A DNA stretch of 26,378 bases from an uncultured Lachnospiraceae bacterium. Its GTDB lineage: Bacteria > Bacillota > Clostridia > Lachnospirales > Lachnospiraceae. A model generated the notes under the pieces. The model was not told the DNA's origin and did not search any database. It saw nothing but the letters and a program-made list of their open reading frames with translations. The stretch is from NCBI GenBank assembly GCA_900554205.1, contig USGM01000035.1:1-26378 (forward strand), read 5' to 3'. Made by a program: the position numbers and the translations under genes. Shown here in pieces: positions 16,110 to 23,530 of the stretch; position 1 is the first letter of the stretch, and each line of letters begins with the position of its first letter.

Positions 16110-16123
16110 TTTAGGAGGTTAGA

Positions 16124-16966
16124 TTGAAAAATCGAGCATTGGCAGTTTTTATATGCTGTCTGCTTCTCGCCGGGTGCGGAATGCAGGGGAACAGTACGGA
16201 CAGCGCACAGAATAGTACAGAGGACAGCGGGCAGACTGTTGCAGGACAGGAAGCAGAGGAGCACGAACGGGAACGGAACGACGCATCCGCAGCAGAGGGA
16301 AAAACGGAATGTGTGGAGCAGCCTGTGGAGGAGTCGCTATGTGAAATGGAGCTTCTGGATGCAGATGACCCGGAAAATACGAATCTGGCAGACCTGCTTC
16401 AAAGGACAGGGGCGGGCATGATGGTGCGGATTGAGGCGGACGGTCTTCTGGGCAGCGGCGTGATCTATCAGGCGGGGGAGGGAAAGCTTCTGATTCTGAC
16501 CGCTGCGCATCTTCTGGAAAATGCGACGGAGGACGCGCTGCTGACCTTTGCGGACGGCTGGCAGACGGTTTCCGGGAACTATGAATGCTTTGAACCGGCT
16601 GATCTTGCGGTTGTCAGACTGGAGGTGGACAGTATTCCGGCGGAGCATAGGGCGAATTATCTCTGTGCGAATGTGGATAAGGATGCTTTTGACGCTGTGC
16701 GCGCGGGAGACGGCTGCATTGCCATGGGGTGCCGGAGCGGCGTGGCAGCGGAGGCTTATGAGGGGAACATTCTGGAACCGTGGATATTCATGGAGGATTA
16801 CGGTCAATATATGATCTGGGCAAGGGCAGAGGGAATGCATGGAATGTCCGGCGGAGGGTTATTTGACAGTCAGGGACATTTTCTCGGAATTTTGTCCGGG
16901 ACGGATGGAGAGGGAGAACTGGCGGTCGTGCCGTTGAGCTTGATTCTGCCAGAACTGTTACTCTAA
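16124..16966 (+). CDS. Trypsin-like serine protease lipoprotein
   Basis: Predicted cell-surface lipoprotein, 280 residues. The N-terminus is a lipoprotein signal peptide with lipobox LAGC (Cys18), followed by a Ser/Glu-rich linker of about 75 residues. The rest is a chymotrypsin-fold domain with a plausible full triad: H129 in LTAAHLL, D160 in PADLAVVRL, and S242 in GMSGGG, where HtrA-type enzymes have GNSGG. There is no PDZ domain, so it is not a standard HtrA/DegP. Translation starts at TTG 16124, six bases after AGGAGG. It stands alone between the rnpB terminator and the metal-GTPase promoter. Substrates are unknown, and the Asn-to-Met change before the serine leaves some doubt over activity. 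Confidence 0.85.
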   Translation: MKNRALAVFICCLLLAGCGMQGNSTDSAQNSTEDSGQTVAGQEAEEHERERNDASAAEGKTECVEQPVEESLCEMELLDADDPENTNLADLLQRTGAGMMVRIEADGLLGSGVIYQAGEGKLLILTAAHLLENATEDALLTFADGWQTVSGNYECFEPADLAVVRLEVDSIPAEHRANYLCANVDKDAFDAVRAGDGCIAMGCRSGVAAEAYEGNILEPWIFMEDYGQYMIWARAEGMHGMSGGGLFDSQGHFLGILSGTDGEGELAVVPLSLILPELLL

Positions 16967-16992
16967 TTTATCAAAGTTTTAGATTCGGCTTC

Positions 16993-17021
16993 TTGACAAG
17001 CCTCGAAATATGGTAGACAAT
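16993..17021 (+). promoter_or_regulatory. Predicted promoter of the G3E GTPase operon
   Basis: A perfect -35 TTGACA (16993-16998) is followed 17 bases later by GACAAT (17016-17021); TAGACA two bases earlier is an alternative -10. The -35 box lies inside a short inverted repeat, GGCTT-CTTGAC-AAGCC, which could be a small operator. It does not match the Zur or Fur consensus as I know them. The promoter position rules out the open-frame start at 17020. Confidence 0.6.
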
Positions 17022-17064
17022 GTATCTGTTTAGAGTATTTATGGCAAAGAAAGGATGGATTACA

Positions 17065-18171
17065 ATGACGAAAATAGATGTTTTTTCAGGATTTCTCGGC
17101 GCAGGTAAGACAACGCTGATTAAGAAGCTGTTAAAGGAAGCGCTGGACGGCAGCAAGACCGTGCTGATTGAAAATGAGTTTGGAGAGATCGGTATTGACG
17201 GAGGCTTCCTCAAGGAGGCAGGCATTGAGATTAAGGAGATGAATTCCGGCTGTATCTGCTGCTCTCTGGTAGGCGACTTCGGCAGCTCCCTGAAGGAAGT
17301 GATTGAGACCTATGCGCCGGAGAGAATACTGATTGAGCCGTCAGGCGTCGGAAAGCTTTCCGATGTACTCAAGGCGGTGGAGAACGTCGCTACAAACTTG
17401 AATGTGAAGGTAAACAGTGCGGTTGCAGTGGTTGATGCATCCAAGGCAAAGATGTATATCAAGAACTTCGGCGAGTTCTTTATCAATCAGATCGCATTCG
17501 CTGGAACGATCATTCTGAGCAGAACCGACAAGGTAAGCGCAGAGAAGCTTGCCGAGTGTGTAGCGCTGATCCGGGAGCACAACGCAAAGGCGACCATCAT
17601 TACAACACCTCTTGCCGAGCTTGACGGAAAGGCAATTCTGGAGACAATCGAGGGCGCTGATACGCTGGACGATATGATGCGTGAGATGATGGAGCAGCTG
17701 CATGACGAGGATGAGCACGAGCACCATCATCACCACGACCATGACGACGATGATGACGAGGACGAGCACGAACATCATCATCACGACCATGACGATGATG
17801 ATGACGATGAGGACGAGCATGAGCATCATCACCACCACGACCATGATCACGAATGCTGCTGCGGACATGACCATGATCATCACCATCACCACCATCATGC
17901 GGATGAGGTGTTCACGAGCTGGGGCAAGGAGTCTCCCGTCAAGTTTACCAAGGAGAAAATCGAGAGCATCCTGACAGCGCTTGACAGCGGCGAGTACGGT
18001 GCAATCCTTCGTGCGAAGGGCATGGTTCCGGCTGAGGATGGCACATGGATCTATTATGACTATGTTCCCGAAGAGCATGACATCAGAACCGGTAAGCCGG
18101 AAGTGACGGGCAAGATCTGTGTCATCGGCTCCAACCTGAAGGAGGATCAACTGGAGGAACTGTTCCGGTAA
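17065..18171 (+). CDS. G3E family GTPase (CobW/P47K type) with His/Asp-rich metal-binding loop
   Basis: A metal chaperone GTPase, predicted to deliver Zn, Ni or Co to target proteins. From ATG 17065 (after AAAGGATGG) the protein has 368 residues. The P-loop GFLGAGKT is at 9-16, and ENEFGEIGID leads to the metal-binding CxCC as C63-I-C65-C66. The domain linker, about residues 213-279, is extraordinarily rich in His and Asp. It consists of three imperfect units of DEDEHEH(4-5)DHD(3-6), then HECCCGHDHD and a run of seven His; I count 31 His in this stretch. The CobW C-terminal domain follows (IYYDYVPEEH). Such loops usually buffer or select metal. The gene starts an operon with a second GTPase 25 bases downstream. 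Earlier ATGs at 17020 and 17041 exist but overlap the promoter or lack a good site. Confidence 0.93.
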   Translation: MTKIDVFSGFLGAGKTTLIKKLLKEALDGSKTVLIENEFGEIGIDGGFLKEAGIEIKEMNSGCICCSLVGDFGSSLKEVIETYAPERILIEPSGVGKLSDVLKAVENVATNLNVKVNSAVAVVDASKAKMYIKNFGEFFINQIAFAGTIILSRTDKVSAEKLAECVALIREHNAKATIITTPLAELDGKAILETIEGADTLDDMMREMMEQLHDEDEHEHHHHHDHDDDDDEDEHEHHHHDHDDDDDDEDEHEHHHHHDHDHECCCGHDHDHHHHHHHADEVFTSWGKESPVKFTKEKIESILTALDSGEYGAILRAKGMVPAEDGTWIYYDYVPEEHDIRTGKPEVTGKICVIGSNLKEDQLEELFR

Positions 18172-18196
18172 AACGGCAGAAAGGAAGATTTAGCAT

Positions 18197-19129
18197 ATGA
18201 AACCCGTATATGTGATAAACGGTTTCCTGGAAAGCGGGAAGACGGAGTTCATCAGCTTCACTCTTGCACAGCCTTATTTTCAGATCAAGGGAAAGACGCT
18301 TCTTCTGTTATGTGAGGAGGGCGAGAAGGAGTATGATGAGACGCTACTTAGAAAGAGCCGCACGGAGATCGAGCTCATAGAGGACGAGGCGGATTTCACG
18401 CCGGAAAAGCTGACTGAGCTGGAAAAGAAGCACAAGCCGGAGAGAATTATCATCGAGTTCAACGGCATGTGGAACTATAAAAATGCAAAGCTTCCGTGGT
18501 ACTGGAAGATTGAGCAGCAGATCACGACGATCGACGGTTCGACCTTCCCGATGTACTACACCAACATGCGCTCGCTGCTTGCGGAGATGATCCGCGGCTC
18601 GGAGATGATTATCTTCAACAGATGCGATACGGTCAGGGATCAGCTGAACACCTATAAGCGCAATATCAAGGCGGTTAATGCCAAGGCGGACGTCATTTTC
18701 GAGGATTCCAACGGAGAGATCGACGAGATCTTTGAGGAGGATCTGCCCTATGATCTGAAGCAGGAGACCATTGTGCTGGATAATCAGGGCTACGGCATCT
18801 GGTATCTGGACTCCATGGATCATCTGGAGCGTTATATTGGCAAGAAGCTGCAGTTTGTGGCAATGGTGCTTAAGCCGGAAAATTTCCCGAAGAATTATTT
18901 CGTCCCGGGACGTATGGCTATGACCTGCTGTGCCGAGGACATGGCATTTTTGGGCTATGCCTGTGAGTTTGCCGGTGCGGCGGCATTGAAGCAGAAGGAA
19001 TGGGTCAAGGTGACTGCCACGGTTTCAAAGGAATACTGGGAGGATTATAAAGGAGAAGGCCCCATCCTCCATGCGATCAGTGTGGAAAAGACGAAGGCAC
19101 CGAAGGATGAGGTCATCAGCTTCACATAG
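18197..19129 (+). CDS. Second G3E-like GTPase fused to a DUF1980/TIGR03943-like C-terminal domain
   Basis: A 310-residue protein. The N-terminal half is P-loop GTPase-like: VINGFLESGKTEF (residues 7-18), IIIEFNGMW in place of the usual IEPSG switch region, and IIFNRCDTV where NKxD-type recognition is expected. The CxCC metal motif of its neighbour is missing; the equivalent region is LLLLCEEGEKEYDE. From about residue 225 the sequence changes to VPGRMAMTCCAEDMAFLGY (C244, C245), WVKVTATVSKEYWEDY and ILHAISVEKTKAPKDEVISF. I recognise this as like the C-terminal domain of TIGR03943/DUF1980 proteins (B. subtilis YcgQ), whose genes accompany permeases and are linked to metal homeostasis. The fusion suggests a metal-transfer protein working with the upstream chaperone. 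The domain match is by eye. Confidence 0.82.
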   Translation: MKPVYVINGFLESGKTEFISFTLAQPYFQIKGKTLLLLCEEGEKEYDETLLRKSRTEIELIEDEADFTPEKLTELEKKHKPERIIIEFNGMWNYKNAKLPWYWKIEQQITTIDGSTFPMYYTNMRSLLAEMIRGSEMIIFNRCDTVRDQLNTYKRNIKAVNAKADVIFEDSNGEIDEIFEEDLPYDLKQETIVLDNQGYGIWYLDSMDHLERYIGKKLQFVAMVLKPENFPKNYFVPGRMAMTCCAEDMAFLGYACEFAGAAALKQKEWVKVTATVSKEYWEDYKGEGPILHAISVEKTKAPKDEVISFT

Positions 19130-19132
19130 CTT

Positions 19133-19903
19133 ATGGCACAGGAAAATGAAAAGGAAATACAACAACTAAAGAATCGGTTTCACGATCTGGCGGACAGGGC
19201 ATTCACGCAGGGAGTCTTTACGTTCACCAGTTTCTTAGGGCTGGGAGAGCAGGAGATTTTCTGGCGTGAGGAGCCGGGCTTGAAATATGCGGGTCATACC
19301 CTGTACGGCGGCTATGAGGGCGCTGACAGGGTTGTTGTGCGGTTTGGCGATGCGGCGGAGCTGGACTATGAAATGCCGTTTCCGGTCGTCTGTCTGCACA
19401 TAAAGCCGCTCATGCCGAAGTTTGCGGATGCTTTGACACACAGGGATTTTCTGGGTGCACTGATGAATCTCGGGATCGTGAGGAGCACGATAGGCGACAT
19501 AAAGGTAGGCGAAGGTGAGGCCTACCTTTTTTGTCTGGATTCGGTTTCGGAGTTCATCTGTGAAAATCTGGAACAGATCAGACATACCCATGTGAAATGT
19601 ACCGTTGCGCAGGAATTCAGGGAGCTGGAGCAGGAGGAGCCGGAGCTGACGAGGATACAGGTCGCGTCTCTTCGCGTTGACGCTGTTCTGTCAAAGGTTT
19701 ATAATATGTCCAGAGATAAGAGTCTTGAGCTGTTCAGAGCCGGAAAGGTCTATGTGAACGGAAGGCTCTGCGAGAACAATGCGAGACTGCTGAAAGCCGG
19801 GGAGACTGTCAATGCGAGAGGCTTCGGGAAATTCAGTCTCGGCGACGAAGCGCGGGAGACCCGGAAGGGCAAGCTCGCGGTGGATGTCAGAGTATACAGA
19901 TGA
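19133..19903 (+). CDS. YlmH-like RNA-binding protein with S4 domain
   Basis: A 256-residue protein of the YlmH family, RNA-binding proteins connected to ribosome function and, through their genomic position in many Firmicutes, to the cell-division cluster. The N-terminal two thirds contain the YlmH domain (FTFTSFLGLGEQEIF, then FADALTHRDFLGALMNLG and RSTIGDI). An S4 domain occupies about residues 175-235 (SLRVDAVLSKVYNMSRDKS, then AGKVYVNGRL and LKAGETVNARGFG). The ATG lies three bases after the stop of the GTPase gene with only a distant AAGGATGAGG, so translation is probably coupled. It is normally found with sepF, ylmG and divIVA; none are seen here. Confidence 0.87.
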   Translation: MAQENEKEIQQLKNRFHDLADRAFTQGVFTFTSFLGLGEQEIFWREEPGLKYAGHTLYGGYEGADRVVVRFGDAAELDYEMPFPVVCLHIKPLMPKFADALTHRDFLGALMNLGIVRSTIGDIKVGEGEAYLFCLDSVSEFICENLEQIRHTHVKCTVAQEFRELEQEEPELTRIQVASLRVDAVLSKVYNMSRDKSLELFRAGKVYVNGRLCENNARLLKAGETVNARGFGKFSLGDEARETRKGKLAVDVRVYR

Positions 19904-19924
19904 AAATCGGAAAGAGGGGAATTT

Positions 19925-20869
19925 ATGTATCATTATACCGCGATCCAATGGCTGTTTTTCTTTTATTTCTACTGCTTCTTCGGATGGTGCTTTGAATCCA
20001 CTTATGTTTCCATAAAGGAGCGGAAGCTGACGAACCGGGGCTTTATGAGAGGACCGTTTCTGCCGATCTACGGCAGCGGCGCGATTATGATGCTTGTGGT
20101 GTCCATGCCGTTCCAGCACAATATTGTCCTGACGTATCTGGCGGGCTGTGTGGGAGCGACAGTGCTGGAGTATGTGACGGGCGTTACGATGGAGGCGCTG
20201 TTCAAGGTAAGATACTGGGATTATTCCAACAAGAAGTTTAACTTTCAGGGACACATCTGTCTGGGCTCGACGCTGGCATGGGGCTGTCTGACGGTACTGA
20301 TGACACAGTTTATCCATGTCCACGTTGAAAGGGTCGTCATGGCAATTCCGGGACAGGTGCTCACCGTCGTGACACTGGTTCTGACGGCGGGCATTTTTGC
20401 GGATTTTGCGCTTTCCTTCAAGGCGGCGATCGACCTACGCAATATCCTGATCAAGATGGATCAGCTGAAGGGCGAGATGGTGAAGATCCAGAAGCGGCTC
20501 GATGTGATTGTTGCAGTGACAAGCGAGAGTATTTCAAACCGAAAGGACGAGTTTACGCAGAACATGTCGGAGCTTAAGAGCAGCATTGAGGCGAAGCTTG
20601 ACAGCATAAAGACCATGGCGCAGACCAAGCCGACCGAGTATCTTGAGGGCGTGAAGGACGAGCTGTTTGACTTGAAGGAAAAGTATCTGGTAAGCAGGGA
20701 GGATCACGACAGACTGGCGGGCGTGAGGGATTTCTTCCAGCGTGATATGATCCGCTCGAATCCGGGAATGACCTCCACAAAGTTCAAGGAGCCTTTGGAT
20801 GAATTAAAGGAACATGCGGTGAGAAAGAAGAAGGAGAGAAAAACAGAGGACGAAGAATCTTGTAAGTAG
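19925..20869 (+). CDS. CmpB-like putative ABC transporter permease with long helical C-terminus
   Basis: A 314-residue membrane protein of the family called putative ABC transporter permease (PF06541, CmpB-like). The signature region is FFGWCFESTYVSIKERKLTNR with RGFMRGPFLPIYGSGA; further conserved parts are EYVTGVTMEALF and WDYSNKKFNFQGHICLG. Five to six hydrophobic segments fill residues 8-170. From about residue 175 to the end the protein is soluble, charged and probably coiled coil (KMDQLKGEMVKIQKRLDVI), longer than in minimal family members. No ATPase partner is adjacent, so a true ABC role is doubtful. It follows ylmH-like after 21 bases with a GAAAGAGGGG site. Confidence 0.87.
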   Translation: MYHYTAIQWLFFFYFYCFFGWCFESTYVSIKERKLTNRGFMRGPFLPIYGSGAIMMLVVSMPFQHNIVLTYLAGCVGATVLEYVTGVTMEALFKVRYWDYSNKKFNFQGHICLGSTLAWGCLTVLMTQFIHVHVERVVMAIPGQVLTVVTLVLTAGIFADFALSFKAAIDLRNILIKMDQLKGEMVKIQKRLDVIVAVTSESISNRKDEFTQNMSELKSSIEAKLDSIKTMAQTKPTEYLEGVKDELFDLKEKYLVSREDHDRLAGVRDFFQRDMIRSNPGMTSTKFKEPLDELKEHAVRKKKERKTEDEESCK

Positions 20870-20883
20870 AAAGGAAAAGTTTC

Positions 20884-21918
20884 ATGTTGGAATTAAGTGT
20901 GATAGTTCCGGTCTATAATATGGCTAAGGACGGAAATCTGACTTACTGCATCAATTCTTTGGTACGGCAGACCTTGCAGAGCATGGAAATTATAGCTGTT
21001 GACGATGCCTCTACGGACGATTCGTTGAAGATTCTGCAAGAGTTTGAAAAAAAATATCCCGGAAGAGTTAAAGCAATTGCGTCCCCGGAGAACAGGAGAC
21101 AGGGAGGCGCAAGAAATCTGGGACTGCGGGAAGCGCAGGGACGTTACATTGGGTTTATGGACGCGGACGACTGGGTCGTTGAAGATCTTTATGAACGAAT
21201 GCTGGAAGTTGCAAAGCGCACGGGAGCAGATGTTGTCGGAACAGATATGTGCAGGGTTTATGAACATACGATGATCCCTACGCAGAGGGAGGCCTGCAAT
21301 CGGCTTAGTCAGACAGGAATACTTGATCATGAAAAGAGAAAAGAGTATCTGTTGCAGCCGGGACCGCTCAGCACAAAGATTTATGCACGGGAGATTTTCT
21401 TTGATAAGGAGTTTCATTTCCCCGAGCACATGTCATATGAGGATAATGCAACCTCTCTGGAAATAGGAATGCGGATAAAGCATTTTGAACACATTCCGGA
21501 GGCAAATGTATTTTACTATCAGCATGGCGATTCTACAACACATAGTGTTGATCTGAAAAAGTGCCAGGACAGGATGGAAGCAATGCGTATTATGCTGAAA
21601 TATGCGAAGGAAAATGGCGCATTGGAAGAGTTCCGGGAAGTGGTAGAGTTCCATTTCAGCATTCTTTTTTATCGGAACACTTTGTTCTCCTACATGCAGA
21701 GTGACCTTAAGAAGGATATGGGATTTGTCAGAAAGCTGGGAGAAGAAATGGTGGCAACATTCCCCGATTTCCGCAATAATGCTTATTACAATCAGAGTGT
21801 GAATGATTATGAAAAAAAGCTGATTAACCTACAGTTGAAATCTACGTTCGCATTTATGGTAATTTACAAAATGAAAATGCTACTCAGAACGATCAGGAGT
21901 AAGAAAGCAAAACAATAA
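20884..21918 (+). CDS. Family 2 glycosyltransferase
   Basis: A 344-residue GT-A fold enzyme that should transfer a sugar from a nucleotide donor to a surface glycan or lipid acceptor. The N-terminus is classical GT2: LSVIVPVYNMAKDG, then IIAVDDASTDDS, RRQGGARNLGL and the metal-binding motif MDADDWV near residue 98. The C-terminal third is helical with a hydrophobic patch near FAFMVIYKMKMLL, which may dock to the membrane. It is the first gene of an AT-richer block: 21481-21540 has 23 G+C of 60, against 35 of 60 at 19321-19380. It has a GAAAGGAAAAG binding site and is followed after 16 bases by the deacetylase. Donor and acceptor are unknown. Confidence 0.92.
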   Translation: MLELSVIVPVYNMAKDGNLTYCINSLVRQTLQSMEIIAVDDASTDDSLKILQEFEKKYPGRVKAIASPENRRQGGARNLGLREAQGRYIGFMDADDWVVEDLYERMLEVAKRTGADVVGTDMCRVYEHTMIPTQREACNRLSQTGILDHEKRKEYLLQPGPLSTKIYAREIFFDKEFHFPEHMSYEDNATSLEIGMRIKHFEHIPEANVFYYQHGDSTTHSVDLKKCQDRMEAMRIMLKYAKENGALEEFREVVEFHFSILFYRNTLFSYMQSDLKKDMGFVRKLGEEMVATFPDFRNNAYYNQSVNDYEKKLINLQLKSTFAFMVIYKMKMLLRTIRSKKAKQ

Positions 21919-21934
21919 GGAGGAAGACGACAGA

Positions 21935-22582
21935 ATGAAAAAGGTAATCGTCGCAATCGGCGCACACTTGGATGATATTGAACTGGCAGCGGGAGGGACT
22001 TTGGCGAAGGCAGTCCGCGACGGACATGATGTTCACATGATCGTTATGAGCCAATCCGGCTACACTGACTATAACGGAAAAGTCATGAGGACAAACGAGA
22101 CTGCTATTCAGGAAGGAAGAAATGCCGCAAGGGTTCTGGGATGCAAAGATCTGGACATTCTGGATTTCAGCAATAAGGACATCGCCTATGATTCCAGAGC
22201 GGTGGAGGCAATAGAAAAAAGGATTAACATTATTAAGCCGGACATCATTTTTACACACTGGCCCTTCGATACGCATCAGGCACATGTTGCAGTGGGAAAG
22301 TCTACCATTTCTGCTGCAAGACGTTATAATACGATTTACTTTTTTGAGCCCATTTCTCCTTCGGGAAGATCCTATGTGGGCTTCCGTCCCCAGCTGTATG
22401 TAGATATTACCGATGTGATCGACAAAAAGATCGCGGCTCTGGATGAACATGTGACGGAGAAAAACAAGTACGGTGATTATTGGATTCGCGGTGTGGAGGC
22501 AAGAGCTGCATTCCGCGGATACGAAATGGGAAGAATGTACGGAGAGGCATTTGAAGTATTGAGAGAAGAATTGGTGCTGTAA
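21935..22582 (+). CDS. PIG-L family N-deacetylase
   Basis: A 215-residue zinc-dependent deacetylase (PIG-L/LmbE family; relatives are MshB, BshB and GlcNAc-PI deacetylase). These remove the N-acetyl group from a GlcNAc-containing substrate. The zinc and catalytic motif AHLDDIE covers residues 10-16 (H11, D13, D14), with Leu where Pro is usual. The second motif is FTHWPFDTHQAH (H108, D112, H114, H117). It is cytosolic, with no signal peptide. AAGGAGG precedes the ATG. Its stop lies one base before the next ATG, so it is tightly coupled to an LpxD-like acyltransferase. The pair suggests removal of acetate and re-acylation of an amino sugar. Confidence 0.92.
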   Translation: MKKVIVAIGAHLDDIELAAGGTLAKAVRDGHDVHMIVMSQSGYTDYNGKVMRTNETAIQEGRNAARVLGCKDLDILDFSNKDIAYDSRAVEAIEKRINIIKPDIIFTHWPFDTHQAHVAVGKSTISAARRYNTIYFFEPISPSGRSYVGFRPQLYVDITDVIDKKIAALDEHVTEKNKYGDYWIRGVEARAAFRGYEMGRMYGEAFEVLREELVL

Positions 22583-22583
22583 T

Positions 22584-23477
22584 ATGGGTGAGTTAAAAGA
22601 GTTTTTTCGCGTAGACGCATCAAAGTATGATGCAACAAAACAATTTCAGGTAGTTCGTCCGGCCAGTCTTTCAAATCCCCGGAACAATGCGGTGATGTTT
22701 GTGACAGAGGGGTTTCTGAAATACTGGGAAGCAGTGTTGAGCGTAGAGGAATGCATTGTGATCTGGCCGGAGAATCATCCTGTTCCGGAGGAGCTTGCAA
22801 AAAAACATGCCGTGATTCTTTCTAAGGAACCGCGATATGGATTTGCCAAGTTCTTTCATGAAAATCATGTGACATACAATGCCATGCCGAAGCCTTATCA
22901 GGTGAAAAATGGTGCCATGATCTGTGAAGGGGCCGAAATCGGAGAGGGGACGATCATTTTTCCGGGGGCTTATGTGGACGGTGATGTGAAGATTGGGAAA
23001 AACTGCTATATTGCATCCGGTGTTCGGATTATCGGCAGTGTGCAGATCGGTGATGACTGCATCGTCCGCGAGAACACCGTGATTGGCTCTGACGGACTGA
23101 CAACGCGCAGAAATGAGAGTGGAGACATCATTACGATTCCTCAGTTTGGAGGTGTTGTCATAGAAAATAATGTGCAGATTGGCGCAAACAGTGTTGTCTG
23201 CAAGGGCGCTATAGATAATACCGTTATTGGAACCGGAAGCCGTATTGACAATTGTTCCTTTATTTCGCATAACGTTAAGATGGGAAAAAATACGATTGTT
23301 GTCGGGGAGGTTTTGATGATGGGGAGCTCCTCTACGGGGGAAAGAGCTTATCTTTCAGGCAATGTTGTTGTTCGGGATGGCATATCCATCGGGAAGGATG
23401 CGTTTGTGGGCATGGGCTCCGTTGTGACGAAGAATGTGCCTGACGGTGTTACGGTAAAAGGCAATCCTGCAAGATAA
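22584..23477 (+). CDS. LpxD-like N-acyltransferase (left-handed beta-helix)
   Basis: A 297-residue hexapeptide-repeat acyltransferase whose layout follows LpxD, the UDP-3-O-acylglucosamine N-acyltransferase of lipid A synthesis. The N-terminal ~95 residues match the LpxD nucleotide-binding cap (NAVMFVTEGFLKYWE, then YGFAKFFHEN). The helix follows from about residue 108 (ICEGAEIGEGTIIFPGAYV). The most telling part is VVIENNVQIGANSVV, GAIDNTVIGTGSRIDN and ISHNVKMG, which parallels the LpxD region containing its catalytic His (AHNV). The second conserved LpxD histidine seems absent (VVRDGISIG). The protein ends at VKGNPAR, without a longer helical tail. Lipid A is not expected here, so the acceptor is probably another amino sugar supplied by the coupled deacetylase. 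Confidence 0.85.
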   Translation: MGELKEFFRVDASKYDATKQFQVVRPASLSNPRNNAVMFVTEGFLKYWEAVLSVEECIVIWPENHPVPEELAKKHAVILSKEPRYGFAKFFHENHVTYNAMPKPYQVKNGAMICEGAEIGEGTIIFPGAYVDGDVKIGKNCYIASGVRIIGSVQIGDDCIVRENTVIGSDGLTTRRNESGDIITIPQFGGVVIENNVQIGANSVVCKGAIDNTVIGTGSRIDNCSFISHNVKMGKNTIVVGEVLMMGSSSTGERAYLSGNVVVRDGISIGKDAFVGMGSVVTKNVPDGVTVKGNPAR

Positions 23478-23495
23478 AAAATTTGTAAAAAGTAC

Positions 23496-23524
23496 TTGAC
23501 AAATTGAAATGGGTGGCATATTCT
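23496..23524 (+). promoter_or_regulatory. Predicted sigma-A promoter of the T-box leader
   Basis: TTGACA at 23496-23501 and TATTCT at 23519-23524 are separated by 17 bases. The predicted start is near 23531, just before the first T-box structure. Confidence 0.8.
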
Positions 23525-23530
23525 AATCAT

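Noticed and set aside
17341..18150. Open frame on the - strand with long runs of Val and Met
   Set aside because: The hydrophobic runs are simply the reverse complement of the His/Asp codons (CAT, CAC, GAT, GAC) in the G3E GTPase linker, not membrane segments of a real protein.
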